Positions 29,022 through 38,688 of a stretch of 64,000 bases of DNA are shown here, in pieces. Location: the NCBI GenBank assembly GCA_038400315.1, contig CP151667.1:1127174-1191173 (forward strand), given 5' to 3'. The stretch is from Isosphaeraceae bacterium EP7. GTDB taxonomy: Bacteria; Planctomycetota; Planctomycetia; Isosphaerales; Isosphaeraceae. The position numbers and the translations under genes were made by a program. Within the stretch, counting starts at the first letter, position 1. Each line of letters begins with the position of its first letter. The notes under the pieces were generated by a model. That model had not been told where the DNA came from. It worked only from the letters and a program-made list of their open reading frames with translations, and did not search any database.

Positions 29022-31406
29022 ATGATTCGATGGGGAGCGAGAATCGGTCTCGGCATTCTGTCCCTGCTCATGGTCGGCGTCGCCCCCACGCACGGTGCCG
29101 ATCGAAGGTCGGAAGTTCCCCCGGCCCCGCTCGGGTCGCCCGAGGATCGCGAGTCAATCCGCCGGTTCGCGAATTTCTACTGCGTCTCGTGCCACGACGG
29201 CGACGAGAAGGCCGGCGGGCTGGACCTTGTTCCCATGGTTGCGGGAGATCTGGCCGGAAACGCGAGGGCCTGGGAGAAGGTCGTCCGGCGAGTTGCGGCC
29301 CGTCAGATGCCGCCTGCGGGGGAAGTTCCGCTGTCCGAGCGGGCGTACGAGTCCTTCGTGGGAACGCTTTCCGGCGCGCTCGATCGCGCGGCAGCCGATC
29401 AGCCGGACCCCGGGCGGACCGGCACGTTCCGGCGGCTCAATCGGACTGAGTACCGGAATGCCGTTCGCGACTTGCTCGCGCTGGACATCGACGCCGAAGC
29501 ATTGCTGCCGACTGACGAGTCGAGCCATGGGTTTGACAACGTGACGGTGGCCGACCTGTCGCCAACCCTGCTGGACCGCCTCATCACCGCCGCGCAGAAA
29601 ATTAGCCGCCTGGCAGTCGGCGGGACGGGCCGATCCCCGGGAGGAGACACCTTCCGCATCAAGGCCGACCTGACCCAGGAAGAGCACATCGAGGGCCTGC
29701 CGATCGGCACTCGCGGCGGCGCCTTGATCGATTACACGTTCCCGCAGGGGGGCGAGTATGACGTGCAAATCCTCCTGGCGAGGGACCGCAATGAGCATGT
29801 CGAGGGGCTCCGAGAGCCGCATGATCTGGAGATCTTGCTGGATCGCGAGCGGATGGCTTCGTTCAGAGTGACGCCGCCCCGGTCGGATCGTGAGCACCAA
29901 GTTGTCGACGCCCAGCTGAAGGCACGCATCTCGGTGGGTGCCGGCCCACACATGCTCGGGGTGACATTCCTGAAATCACCCTCTTCACTCCTGGAGACAA
30001 AGCGTCAGCCGTACCAGGCCCACTACAATGCCCACCGGCATCCCAGGCTCAGCCCGGCGATCTTCCAGGTCTCGATCACCGGCCCTTACAACTCCAAAGG
30101 TCCGGGGGATACCCCAAGCCGACGCCGGATTTTCGTCGTCAGGCCCGAGAACGAGGGTGCGGAGGATGACTGCGCCAGCCAGATCCTGTCGACACACCTA
30201 CGCCGGGCCTATCGGCGGCCGATCAACGCCGCCGACCTCAAGAAGCCGATGGAGTTGTTTCGGGAGGCACGCGCGGAGGGAGATTTCGACTCGGGGATCG
30301 AGACAGCTCTGAGCGCGATCCTCGTCAATCCTCAGTTTCTCTTCCGCATCGAGACAGATCCGCCCGGGGTCAATTCTGGCGCGGCGTATCGCGTCCCCGA
30401 CGTCCAGCTCGCCTCTCGGCTGTCCTTCTTTCTCTGGAGCAGCATCCCCGACGACGAGCTGCTCGATCTGGCCGAGCGCGGGGAACTGGGGCAGGCTGAC
30501 GTCCTTCGGGCCCAGGTCCTGCGAATGCTGCGCGATCCGCGCTCCCGGAGTCTCGTCGACAACTTCGCGGCGCAGTGGCTACACCTACGAAACCTCGATT
30601 CAATCACGCCGGACCTTCGCTTGTTCCCGGACTTCGACGAAAACCTCCGGATCGCCTTCCGGCGTGAGACCGAGGCTCTGTTCGAAGAGGTCATGCACGA
30701 GGATCGGAGCGTGCTCGAACTGCTCGACCCCGGCCACACGTACCTGAACGGACGCCTGGCCAAGCACTATGGCATCCCGCACGTCTACGGCAGCCAGTTC
30801 CGTCGCGTGGAGCTGGGCACTGATAGCAAGCGGGGAGGCCTGTTCCGCCAGGGGAGCGTGCTGACCGTGACGTCGTACGCCACACGTACTTCGCCCGTCA
30901 TTCGCGGCAAATGGATCCTGGAGAACCTGCTCGGCACTCCACTCCCTCCCCAGCCCCCGGATGTTCCGGCTCTGAAGGACAACACCGTCTCTTCGTCGCT
31001 GGCGATCCGAGAGCGGCTGGCCGAGCATCGAGCGAACATTGCCTGCGCCAGCTGCCATGATGTGATGGACCCCGTCGGCTTCGCGCTCGAGAACTTCGAT
31101 GCGGTCGGCCGATGGCGTGACATCGAAGAAGGCCGCCCGGTCGACGCGTCGGGGGGACTGCCGGACGGCAGCCGGTTCGACGGTGTGGCCGGGCTCGAAC
31201 AGGCCATCATCGGGCGGCCCGATGTGTTCGTCGGCGCGCTGACGGAGAAGCTACTCACCTTCGCCCTGGGTCGGGGCGTGGAGCATTTCGACGCGCCGGC
31301 CGTCCGCAAGATCGTCCGCGACGCTCGGGCCAACGACCATCGGTTCTCGTCGCTAATCGTCGGGATCGTCTCCAGCACTCCGTTCAGGATGAGGAGGTCG
31401 GAATGA
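29022..31406 (+). CDS. Planctomycete cytochrome c-like protein (DUF1587/1592/1588/1585)
   Basis: A 794-residue secreted protein with a signal segment (G-L-G-I-L-S-L-L-M-V-G-V-A-P-T-H-G-A). A haem-type motif C54-V-S-C57-H58 (PSCyt1-like) follows, then DUF1587 ('FRRLNRTEYRNAVRDLLALDI'), DUF1595/DUF1592 ('RLSFFLWSSIPDDELLDLA') and DUF1588/1585 with a second C-A-S-C-H near 'VMDPVGFALENFDAVGRWRD'. The ATG at 29022 is used because the signal begins there; the frame opens earlier at 28884. It overlaps the DUF1552 gene by ATGA. The pair is a standard planctomycete unit thought to be an envelope redox system; the substrate is unknown. Confidence 0.92.
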   Translation: MIRWGARIGLGILSLLMVGVAPTHGADRRSEVPPAPLGSPEDRESIRRFANFYCVSCHDGDEKAGGLDLVPMVAGDLAGNARAWEKVVRRVAARQMPPAGEVPLSERAYESFVGTLSGALDRAAADQPDPGRTGTFRRLNRTEYRNAVRDLLALDIDAEALLPTDESSHGFDNVTVADLSPTLLDRLITAAQKISRLAVGGTGRSPGGDTFRIKADLTQEEHIEGLPIGTRGGALIDYTFPQGGEYDVQILLARDRNEHVEGLREPHDLEILLDRERMASFRVTPPRSDREHQVVDAQLKARISVGAGPHMLGVTFLKSPSSLLETKRQPYQAHYNAHRHPRLSPAIFQVSITGPYNSKGPGDTPSRRRIFVVRPENEGAEDDCASQILSTHLRRAYRRPINAADLKKPMELFREARAEGDFDSGIETALSAILVNPQFLFRIETDPPGVNSGAAYRVPDVQLASRLSFFLWSSIPDDELLDLAERGELGQADVLRAQVLRMLRDPRSRSLVDNFAAQWLHLRNLDSITPDLRLFPDFDENLRIAFRRETEALFEEVMHEDRSVLELLDPGHTYLNGRLAKHYGIPHVYGSQFRRVELGTDSKRGGLFRQGSVLTVTSYATRTSPVIRGKWILENLLGTPLPPQPPDVPALKDNTVSSSLAIRERLAEHRANIACASCHDVMDPVGFALENFDAVGRWRDIEEGRPVDASGGLPDGSRFDGVAGLEQAIIGRPDVFVGALTEKLLTFALGRGVEHFDAPAVRKIVRDARANDHRFSSLIVGIVSSTPFRMRRSE

Positions 31407-32752
31407 TCGTCACGAAGAAGGCCCTGCCGCGCCGGACGTTCCTCCGTGGCCTGGGGACGACGCTCGCCCTCCCGCTCCTGGACGCGATGGTCCCCTCGAT
31501 GACGGCCCTGGCCGCGACCTCGGCCGCGCCTGCCAGGCTCCGCCGGCTCGGTTACGTCTACATGCCCATGGGGTGCGACACCGCCCGCTGGACTCCCCCG
31601 GGCTCGGACACGCTCGACGAGTTGTCGCCGATTCTCAGCTCGCTGGGAACGCTGAAGCGGCACGTCACGGTGGTCTCGAACCTGGAGCTGCGCAACGCCT
31701 ATCCGGGCACCCACGCCACCTCCAACGCCGCCTTCCTCAGCGCGGCGCGGGCGAAGCTGACCGAGAGTGCCGACTACTACCTCGGGACGACCGCCGACCA
31801 GATTGCCGCCAGGCAGATCGGCCAGGAGACGCAGCTCCCCTCGCTCGAGCTGTCGATGGACCTGATGTCGACGGTCGGCCAGTGCGATAACGGCTACGCC
31901 TGTGTTTATCAGAATAATCTCTCGTGGTCCTCGCCGACCTCGCCGCTGCCGTCCGAGGCGCACCCGAGGGTCGTCTTCGAACGCCTTTTCGGCGAGGGCG
32001 GGACTGCCGCGGATCGTCGAGCCTCGCTGAAGAAGAGGGCGAGCCTGCTCGATTCGGTGGTCGATGAGATCGGCCGGCTGCAGAGTCAGCTAGGCCCGGC
32101 GGATCGGGCCAGGGTCGGCCAGTATCTGGAGTCCGTGCGCGAGGTCGAACGCCGGATTCAAAAGTCTGAGGCCGACGTGAAGGACGGCGCCCTGCCCGAT
32201 CTCGACCGCCCCGAAGGCGTGCCCAGCTCCTATGCCGACCACGCCCGGTTGATGTTCGACCTCCAGGTCCTCGCCTTACAGGGCGACGTCACCCGCGTCA
32301 TCACATTCCAGCTCGCACGCGAGACGAGCAACCGGAGCTACCCGGAGATCGGCGTGCCCGACCCGCACCACCCGCTGACCCATCACGGCAACGACCCCGA
32401 GAAGGTCGCCAAGATGGCCAAGATCAATCAATACCACGTCTCCCTCTTCGCCGAGTTTCTTGCGAAGCTGGAGGCCACGCCCGAGGGTGACGGCTCGCTC
32501 CTGGACCATTCGCTGTACCTCTATGGCAGCGGCATGGGTAATCCCAATGTCCACGATCATATGAACCTGCCAATCCTCATCGCCGGGGGAGCGGCTGGCA
32601 AGATGAGGGGGGGGCGGCACATTCGATTCACCAACCCGACGCCTCTGGCCAACCTCCACCTGACCCTGCTCGACAAGGTCGGCGTCCGCCTCGACTCCTT
32701 CGCCGACAGCCGTGGCAAGGTCGATGATCTCTTCGAGCCGCTCTCGCTCTGA
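31403..32752 (+). CDS. DUF1552 secreted protein (Tat substrate)
   Basis: A 449-residue protein starting in the ATGA overlap with the DUF1592 gene. The N terminus has a twin-arginine signal (R-R-T-F-L-R-G-L-G, then a hydrophobic run), so it is probably exported folded. The body matches DUF1552: 'PMGCDTARWTPPG', 'HATSNAAFLSAA', and 'LDHSLYLYGSGMGNPNVHDHMNLPILIAGG'. The latter resembles the metal-binding region of alkaline-phosphatase/sulfatase-fold proteins, as in the related DUF1501 family. Function is unknown; it is almost always paired with DUF1592 cytochromes. Confidence 0.92.
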   Translation: MIVTKKALPRRTFLRGLGTTLALPLLDAMVPSMTALAATSAAPARLRRLGYVYMPMGCDTARWTPPGSDTLDELSPILSSLGTLKRHVTVVSNLELRNAYPGTHATSNAAFLSAARAKLTESADYYLGTTADQIAARQIGQETQLPSLELSMDLMSTVGQCDNGYACVYQNNLSWSSPTSPLPSEAHPRVVFERLFGEGGTAADRRASLKKRASLLDSVVDEIGRLQSQLGPADRARVGQYLESVREVERRIQKSEADVKDGALPDLDRPEGVPSSYADHARLMFDLQVLALQGDVTRVITFQLARETSNRSYPEIGVPDPHHPLTHHGNDPEKVAKMAKINQYHVSLFAEFLAKLEATPEGDGSLLDHSLYLYGSGMGNPNVHDHMNLPILIAGGAAGKMRGGRHIRFTNPTPLANLHLTLLDKVGVRLDSFADSRGKVDDLFEPLSL

Positions 32753-32791
32753 CCACCTCTGAGCTGGGCAGTAGACCCGGAGTTGACCTCG

Positions 32792-34303
32792 ATGAAACGG
32801 AATCGGTTCGTCGCGTGCGGCCTGGCACTCGCTTTCATCGCATCCGGCCCGGTCCTCCGAGGCGCCGAGACGCCCCTGGCCGATGCGGCGGAGCGGTCCG
32901 ATCGGGACGAGGTCCGCAAGCTGATCGCGGGGGGCCAGGCCGCGAGCCAATCTCAGGTCGACGGCATGACGGCCCTGCATTGGGCGGCCTATCACGACGA
33001 CCTGGAGATGTCGAGGCTCCTAGTTGATGCCGGGGCCGACGTGAAGGCCGCAAATCGGTACGGAGTTACGCCGCTCTCCATGTCCTGCACGAACGGCAAC
33101 CGCGCTCTGGTCGAGTTGCTGCTCGACGCGGGTGCCGACCCGAACACGAAACTCAGGGGTGATGAGTCTGTCCTGATGACCGCCGCGCGAACGGGGAGGC
33201 TCGGCCCCGTGCAGGTCTTGCTCGCGCGTGGTGCCGACGTCAATGCCAGGGAGCATCGAGGCCAGACGGCCCTGTTGTGGGCGGCGGCCGAGGGTCATAC
33301 GGAAGTCGTCAACGAACTCCTCCGAAAAGGGGCCGATTTCCAGACGCCTCTCCTATCTGGATTCACGCCGCTGTTTATGGCCGTGCGCGAGGGTCGAACG
33401 GATGTCGTTCGCGTGCTCCTGATGGCGGGGGCCGACGTCAACGGGCCCATGCAAGTGAAGAAGGCTTCGGGCCGGGCTCCGGCTCGCGGGACGACCCCGC
33501 TGATCCTGGCCATCGAGAACGGGCACTTCGAACTGGCGGTCGTGCTGCTCGACACCGGCGCCAACCCGAACGACCAGCGATCCGGCTTCACGGCGCTGCA
33601 CACGCTGACCTGGGTCCGCAAGCCGAGCCGCGGCGACGACGAGAGCGGTGACCCCGCCCCCACCGGATCCGGGAATCTGGACAGCCTCAAATTTGTCGAT
33701 TCGCTGGTCGAACGCGGGGCCGACGTCAATGCAAGGCTCGAGCGAGGAGCGTCGGGGCGAGGCGTCCTCAATCGGGCCGGCGCGACACCGTTCCTGCTGG
33801 CTGCAATGACCGACGATGTCCCCCTGATGCGCAAGCTGGTCGCGCACGGCGCCGATCCCTGCCTCTCGAACGTCGACCGTTGCACCCCGCTGATGGCCGC
33901 CGCCGGCATCGGGACCCTCGCCCCCGGCGAGGAGGCGGGCACCGAGGACGAGGCCATGGCGGCCCTGGAACTCGCGATCGAACTCGGCAACGACGTGAAT
34001 GCGGTCGACGACAACGGAGAGACCGCAATGCACGGCGCGGCCTACAAGAGCGTCCCGAGAGTCGTGGAATTACTGGCCAAGAAAGGGGCCAAGATCGAAC
34101 TCTGGAATCGCGAGAACAAGTACGGCTGGACACCGCTTTCCATCGCGGAAGGCAACCGGCCAGGCAACTTCAAGCCGTCTCCCGAGACGATCCAGGCCAT
34201 TCAACGGGCGATGCAGGCCGAAGGGCCCCCTCGACCTGGAGCCAGGCCGATCGAAGATCGTCGCCCAGCCCCGGCCGTCGAAACGACGAAGAGCAAACCG
34301 TAG
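32792..34303 (+). CDS. Secreted ankyrin-repeat protein
   Basis: A 503-residue protein with a signal peptide (C-G-L-A-L-A-F-I-A-S-G-P-V-L-R-G-A) and about ten ankyrin repeats with the canonical 'G.TALHWAA..G...VV..LL..GAD' pattern, some separated by insertions (for example ~275-300). The tail is Pro/Arg-rich. Ankyrin arrays bind proteins; here it presumably works in the envelope with the preceding DUF1592/DUF1552 pair, 39 bases upstream. Such triplets recur in planctomycetes. ATG at 32792 is preferred over TTG at 32783. Confidence 0.9.
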   Translation: MKRNRFVACGLALAFIASGPVLRGAETPLADAAERSDRDEVRKLIAGGQAASQSQVDGMTALHWAAYHDDLEMSRLLVDAGADVKAANRYGVTPLSMSCTNGNRALVELLLDAGADPNTKLRGDESVLMTAARTGRLGPVQVLLARGADVNAREHRGQTALLWAAAEGHTEVVNELLRKGADFQTPLLSGFTPLFMAVREGRTDVVRVLLMAGADVNGPMQVKKASGRAPARGTTPLILAIENGHFELAVVLLDTGANPNDQRSGFTALHTLTWVRKPSRGDDESGDPAPTGSGNLDSLKFVDSLVERGADVNARLERGASGRGVLNRAGATPFLLAAMTDDVPLMRKLVAHGADPCLSNVDRCTPLMAAAGIGTLAPGEEAGTEDEAMAALELAIELGNDVNAVDDNGETAMHGAAYKSVPRVVELLAKKGAKIELWNRENKYGWTPLSIAEGNRPGNFKPSPETIQAIQRAMQAEGPPRPGARPIEDRRPAPAVETTKSKP

Positions 34304-34437
34304 ACCCGACCCATCCATCGCCCAACTTGATCGCTTGACCGGGGTGGCCGGCTCTGCGAAGTTCGTCCCCGATGCCATCGCGTGAGGCGATGTCGGGCCA
34401 CGAGATCTCGCCACGTCCCCATGCATAGGAAGAGCCC

Positions 34438-36393
34438 GTGTCGACACTTATCAACATCACTCCGCTCGGTGGCAAGCCTGCGGTCGGCGCGAAGCATCCG
34501 CTCGAGCCGTTGTCGGCCGAGGAAGTGCGAGCCGCGGTCGATCTCCTCAAAGTCGCAGGAAAAGTTACGCCCACCACGAGATTCGTCTCGGTCGCCTTGA
34601 AAGAACCCGACAAGGCGTTTGTGCATGACAGGAATGGGGGCGATCCGCCACGCGAGGTGTTCACAGTCCTCTTCGACAACGCTCTGAACGCCTGCTATGA
34701 GGCGAGTCTTTCCCTGACGGAAGAGAAGCTCCTGTCCTGGGACCACATCCCCGGCGTCCAGCCGACGATGACGATCGACGAGCAAGCGGAGTGCGAGCAG
34801 GCCGTCCTGAACAGCCCCGAATTCAAGGCGAAGTTGAAGGAGCACACGGGCGTCGACGACACCAGCCTGGTGATGGTCGACATCTGGAGCGCCGGCAATT
34901 ACGGAGATCCCGAGGACAGCTCACGCCGCCTCGCTCGCCCGCTTTGCTTCCTTCGTACCGACCCGACCGACAACGGCTACGTCCGGCCGATCGAAGGACT
35001 GCGACCTGTCGTCGACCTGAACACGATGCAGGTCCTCCGCGTCGAGGACCACGGCCGTTGGCCGATCCCGCCTGGTGAAGGCAATTACGCCGCCGACCGC
35101 ATGTCCGACTTCCGGTCCGACATCAAAGCCCTGGAGATCGCCCAGCCGGAAGGGCCCAGCTTCGAAGTGGACGGCTACCAGGTGTCCTGGCAGAAGTGGA
35201 AATTCGTCGTCGGCTTCAACGCCCGCGAGGGGCTCACGCTCCACCACCTCCGCTACGACGACGGAGGCCGAGAGCGATCGGTCCTGTATCGCGCCTCGCT
35301 CACCGAGATGGTCGTCCCCTACGGCGACCCCGATCCGACGCAGAGGAGGAAAAACGCCTTCGACGTCGGCGAATATGGCATGGGCATGTGTGCCAACAGC
35401 CTTGTGTTGGGGTGCGATTGCCTCGGCCTGATTCGATACTTCGACGCCCACCTCTGCGACAGCCGGGGAGAGTCCCTGACCATCAAGAACGCGGTTTGCA
35501 TGCACGAGGAGGATTACGGCATCCTCTGGAAGCACACCGACCGACGCTTGCCCGATACCCCCGAGGTAAGGCGCTCACGGAGGTTGGTGGTCTCCTCGGT
35601 CTCCACCGTGGAGAATTACGAATACGGCTTCTTCTGGTATCTCTACCAGGACGGCACGATCCAGTTCGAGATCAAGCTCACCGGCATCCTCTCGCTGGCC
35701 GCGTCCCATCCGGGAGAAACGCCGAAGCACGGGAATCTAGTCGCGCCTCAGTTGTACGCGCCGAATCACCAGCATTTCTTCAATATGAGGCTCGACTTCG
35801 ACCTCGACGGCGTGAAGAACACCGTCCACCGCGTCGACGTCGTGGCCGACCCAATCGACGAACTCAACCCATTCGAGAACGCCTTCCAGGCGCGGTCCAC
35901 CCCGCTGACCACAGAGCAGGAAGCCCGGGGTAACCTCAGCCTGGAGACGGCCAGGACCTGGAAGGTCGTCAATCCGGGGGCGCTCAATCACGTCGGCGAG
36001 CCGGTCGGCTACCGCTTCCTCCCCGGAGATAACTCGGTCCCCTTCGCATCGCCGAATGCCTGGTGGCGAAAGCGGGCGGAGTTCGTGGAGAGCCACGTCT
36101 GGGTCACGCCCTACCAGTCCGGCGAGAAATATGGTGCCGGCGACTATCCCAATCAGTCACGCGGAGGCGACGGTCTGAAGACATGGACGGATGCGAACAG
36201 GCCGATCGATGGCGCGGACGTCGTCTTCTGGTACACCTTCGGCCACACGCACATCCCCAGGCCCGAGGATTACCCGGTCATGCCATCCGCCTACATTGGC
36301 TTCACGCTCAAGCCGGCCGGATTTTTCGCCCGGAACCCGGCCAATGACGTCCCCCCATCCTCGAAGAAAGCCGGGATGAGCTGCTGTCACTGA
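34438..36393 (+). CDS. Copper amine oxidase (primary-amine oxidase)
   Basis: A 651-residue protein with the catalytic set of copper/topaquinone amine oxidases: cofactor tyrosine Y394 in V-E-N-Y-E-Y-G, catalytic base D309 in N-A-F-D-V-G-E-Y-G-M-G, and copper ligands H444 and H446 (N-H-Q-H) plus H605 in G-H-T-H-I-P-R-P-E-D. Known reaction: primary amine plus O2 and water to aldehyde, ammonia and H2O2; the cofactor forms by self-processing of the tyrosine. There is no signal peptide, so it is probably cytoplasmic. The GTG start has AGGAAGAG upstream. It stands alone after the ankyrin gene. Confidence 0.93.
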   Translation: MSTLINITPLGGKPAVGAKHPLEPLSAEEVRAAVDLLKVAGKVTPTTRFVSVALKEPDKAFVHDRNGGDPPREVFTVLFDNALNACYEASLSLTEEKLLSWDHIPGVQPTMTIDEQAECEQAVLNSPEFKAKLKEHTGVDDTSLVMVDIWSAGNYGDPEDSSRRLARPLCFLRTDPTDNGYVRPIEGLRPVVDLNTMQVLRVEDHGRWPIPPGEGNYAADRMSDFRSDIKALEIAQPEGPSFEVDGYQVSWQKWKFVVGFNAREGLTLHHLRYDDGGRERSVLYRASLTEMVVPYGDPDPTQRRKNAFDVGEYGMGMCANSLVLGCDCLGLIRYFDAHLCDSRGESLTIKNAVCMHEEDYGILWKHTDRRLPDTPEVRRSRRLVVSSVSTVENYEYGFFWYLYQDGTIQFEIKLTGILSLAASHPGETPKHGNLVAPQLYAPNHQHFFNMRLDFDLDGVKNTVHRVDVVADPIDELNPFENAFQARSTPLTTEQEARGNLSLETARTWKVVNPGALNHVGEPVGYRFLPGDNSVPFASPNAWWRKRAEFVESHVWVTPYQSGEKYGAGDYPNQSRGGDGLKTWTDANRPIDGADVVFWYTFGHTHIPRPEDYPVMPSAYIGFTLKPAGFFARNPANDVPPSSKKAGMSCCH

Positions 36394-36426
36394 AACTCGA
36401 GGCGGGAGGCCCATTGCGATTTGACT

Positions 36427-36454
36427 GGGCGCTCAAGATGACCGGTCAGCGCCC
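36427..36454. terminator. Weak hairpin between convergent genes
   Basis: GGGCGCT (36427-36433) and AGCGCCC (36448-36454) form a seven-base-pair stem with a 14-base loop, 33 bases after the amine oxidase stop and before the convergent TolB-like gene. There is no T run, so it is at best a weak bidirectional terminator. Confidence 0.25.
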
Positions 36455-36503
36455 TAGCCACTCCTGCGGGACTCTCCCTTCCCGCCGCCGAAAACCGTCG
36501 GGT

Positions 36504-37652
36504 TTACTTAAGCGGGACGCCGGTTCGTCGCGGTGCCATTCGGGGCTTCTGCGGGCTTTGGTCGGGGAGTTCGATCATCTTGATGAGGGCGGCCTGCGTC
36601 AGGAGGTTGGTCTGAATATCGCCAATAAACCGACGACCGTCGGGGCTGAATGAGCCGAGTCCGGCCCAGACGGGCTTCCCCATGTCGTCGCGGCTGCCTG
36701 GCTCGTTGAAGTAGGTGAGGCGTCGCTGGTTGGTGCCATTGGCATCCATCATCCACCAGTCGGTCCCACCCCTGGTGCTCTGGCGGTTGCTCATCCAGAC
36801 GATCGTCCTGCCGTCGGGAGTCTCGAAGGCGTGCTCGTTGTAGTCCTTCTGCGTGAGTTGGCGGACGTCTCCGGAGCCGAGATCGATGGTGTAGATTTGC
36901 TGATCCCATGAAGAGCGTTGATTCATGCTGCTGCAGAATAGGACGCGGCGGCCGTCGCGCGAGAAGCCGTAGGTTTCGTAGAACGCCCGACCGCCAGGCT
37001 CGTAGACGCGGAGGTTCTGGAGCGCTGGTCCCACCTGTCCCTCGACGAAATCGGCGATGTTGATCGCCCAGTAGCCGAAGTGCTGCTTCAGGTCGAAGAG
37101 TTTCGGCCGCTCGACCCGGGCGCTCCAGACGAGTTGCTTGCCGTCGGGCGAGAACCTGGGAATGATCACGCCGTGGTCGGGGTCGGCAGGCAGGTCGGTC
37201 AGGCGGATCGCCTTGTCGCCCGCGACGCTCAGACACCAAAGGTCGGAATAGGCGCCGAAGCCGGGCAGGGCGTCGAACGAGGTCCCTGGGTGGACCGGCT
37301 TCTCGGCGACGACCACGATCCAGCGCATTGAGGGATGCCAGGCCGGGCTGCCGACGTGTTTGCCGGGTAGGCCGGGCGTGTTGCACGTGAGGCAGATGTC
37401 GTGCGAGCCGTCGGGGGCGGCCGAATGGACGTCGTAGTAGCCGTCTCTCCCTCGGCTCGCGTAGAGGATTCGATCCTCGCCCCGCGGCGACCAATGGACC
37501 TGGCCCCCTTGGTCGCGGAAGGCACGAATCGTCGGCGCAGGAGATTGGCCTTCGGCGACGGCGATGAACGTCGCGAGCAGACTGGCCGCCGCGGCGCCGA
37601 GCGGGCCGGCTCGCAGGCGGCGAGGCGAGAGGAGCTCTTCCCGCTGGCACAT
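36504..37652 (-). CDS. TolB-like beta-propeller protein
   Basis: A 382-residue protein with a signal-like N terminus (G-P-L-G-A-A-A-A-S-L-L-A-T-F-I-A-V-A) and WD40/TolB-type blades: 'VHWSPRGEDRILYAS', 'IIPRFSPDGKQLVWSA', 'YGFSRDGRRVLFCSS', 'ETPDGRTIVWMSNR' and 'GSFSPDGRRFIGDI'. Probably periplasmic; no catalytic domain is attached. ATG at 37652 is preferred because the longer frame (to 37772) adds a low-complexity extension overlapping the end of the PEP-CTERM gene. The role is unknown; such propellers usually scaffold protein or ligand contacts. Confidence 0.75.
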   Translation of the reverse strand: MCQREELLSPRRLRAGPLGAAAASLLATFIAVAEGQSPAPTIRAFRDQGGQVHWSPRGEDRILYASRGRDGYYDVHSAAPDGSHDICLTCNTPGLPGKHVGSPAWHPSMRWIVVVAEKPVHPGTSFDALPGFGAYSDLWCLSVAGDKAIRLTDLPADPDHGVIIPRFSPDGKQLVWSARVERPKLFDLKQHFGYWAINIADFVEGQVGPALQNLRVYEPGGRAFYETYGFSRDGRRVLFCSSMNQRSSWDQQIYTIDLGSGDVRQLTQKDYNEHAFETPDGRTIVWMSNRQSTRGGTDWWMMDANGTNQRRLTYFNEPGSRDDMGKPVWAGLGSFSPDGRRFIGDIQTNLLTQAALIKMIELPDQSPQKPRMAPRRTGVPLK

Positions 37653-37689
37653 CGGAGTGTCCTCGATTGAAAGTCCGGATGGGTGAGAG

Positions 37690-38688
37690 TCAGTCGCCCT
37701 CCACCACCTTACCCCCGAGGGCAACGGCCCTCGTCGCGATGAGAGCGATGATTGCAGTGCCGCAGAGCACAAAGGTGCCCGGCTCGGGGACGACGGTGAT
37801 GAAGCCGTGGGTGATTCCTCCCGCAGTATAGCTGCCGACGATCAGCCCACCGCCATTAATACCCTGCCCGGTCGAGGTGTCTGCGCCCGGGACGTTGAAG
37901 CCGACGAGCATGCCCGTCGGACCGCCGAGGAGGCCCGAGCTGATGAGGGTCGGCCCACTGCTGTTGAAGTAACCGATGAGCCCGCTGCCAATGACGTCGC
38001 CAGTGATATTGATCCCATTGATGAAAGAGGCAAGCGAACCCGGTGCGTCGAGGGTTTGGATCGTCCCATCAGGATCGCGCAAGTAGCCATGGAAGGAGAA
38101 ACCGTCGAAATAGGATCCGACGACCTGGCCGCTGGCATTCACCCCCTGAGCGAAGGTCCAAACAGCCCCGGGGACGTCGAAGGTGGTGAATGTGCCGTCA
38201 GCAGCCCGGATGAACGAGTGAAAGTCGAGGCCGGTGGAGAGTGAATAGGTGCCGGCGATCGAGCCGTCGCTGCTGATCCCGTTGCCGAAGGTCGATGTGC
38301 TCCCCGGGACGAAGAACGTGGCGAAGGACCCATCGGCCTCGCGTATGTAGGCGCCGGTCGCCGCGCCGTCGAAGTAGGAGCCGACGACCCTGCCCAAGTT
38401 GTCGATTCCGTTGGCATAGGTTGCCGTGCTATCCAGGATGGAATAGGCCGAGATGACGCCCGCTGTGCTGCGAGTGAAGGCGAAGGTCGATGATCCCACG
38501 ACGAACGACCCGGTTGAATCGCCCAGGTCATTGATCCCGTTAAGCGTCGTCGAGCTCGCGCCGGGGACGTCGACCGTGATGAAGGTTTCCGCCCTCGCCG
38601 TGGCGGGAATTGTGATGAGCGTCGTTGCGAGGAGTACGGCCGCCAGCAGATAGGTTGTGCAGGTCGCGAGCGATTTCATCCTAGACAT
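37690..38688 (-). CDS. PEP-CTERM protein with HAF repeats
   Basis: A 332-residue exported protein. The signal peptide runs through a hydrophobic stretch to A-T-A-R-A. About six HAF-type repeats follow ('F..VPGA..T...GIN..G.VVGSY.D'), such as 'GVNASGQVVGSYFDGFSFHGYLRD'. The C terminus is a sorting signal: V-P-E-P-G-T-F, a hydrophobic helix and a charged end. Known: PEP-CTERM proteins are processed by exosortase and end in the outer envelope or matrix. It is a likely surface or exopolysaccharide-associated protein, and no exosortase gene lies in this window. Confidence 0.9.
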   Translation of the reverse strand: MSRMKSLATCTTYLLAAVLLATTLITIPATARAETFITVDVPGASSTTLNGINDLGDSTGSFVVGSSTFAFTRSTAGVISAYSILDSTATYANGIDNLGRVVGSYFDGAATGAYIREADGSFATFFVPGSTSTFGNGISSDGSIAGTYSLSTGLDFHSFIRAADGTFTTFDVPGAVWTFAQGVNASGQVVGSYFDGFSFHGYLRDPDGTIQTLDAPGSLASFINGINITGDVIGSGLIGYFNSSGPTLISSGLLGGPTGMLVGFNVPGADTSTGQGINGGGLIVGSYTAGGITHGFITVVPEPGTFVLCGTAIIALIATRAVALGGKVVEGD

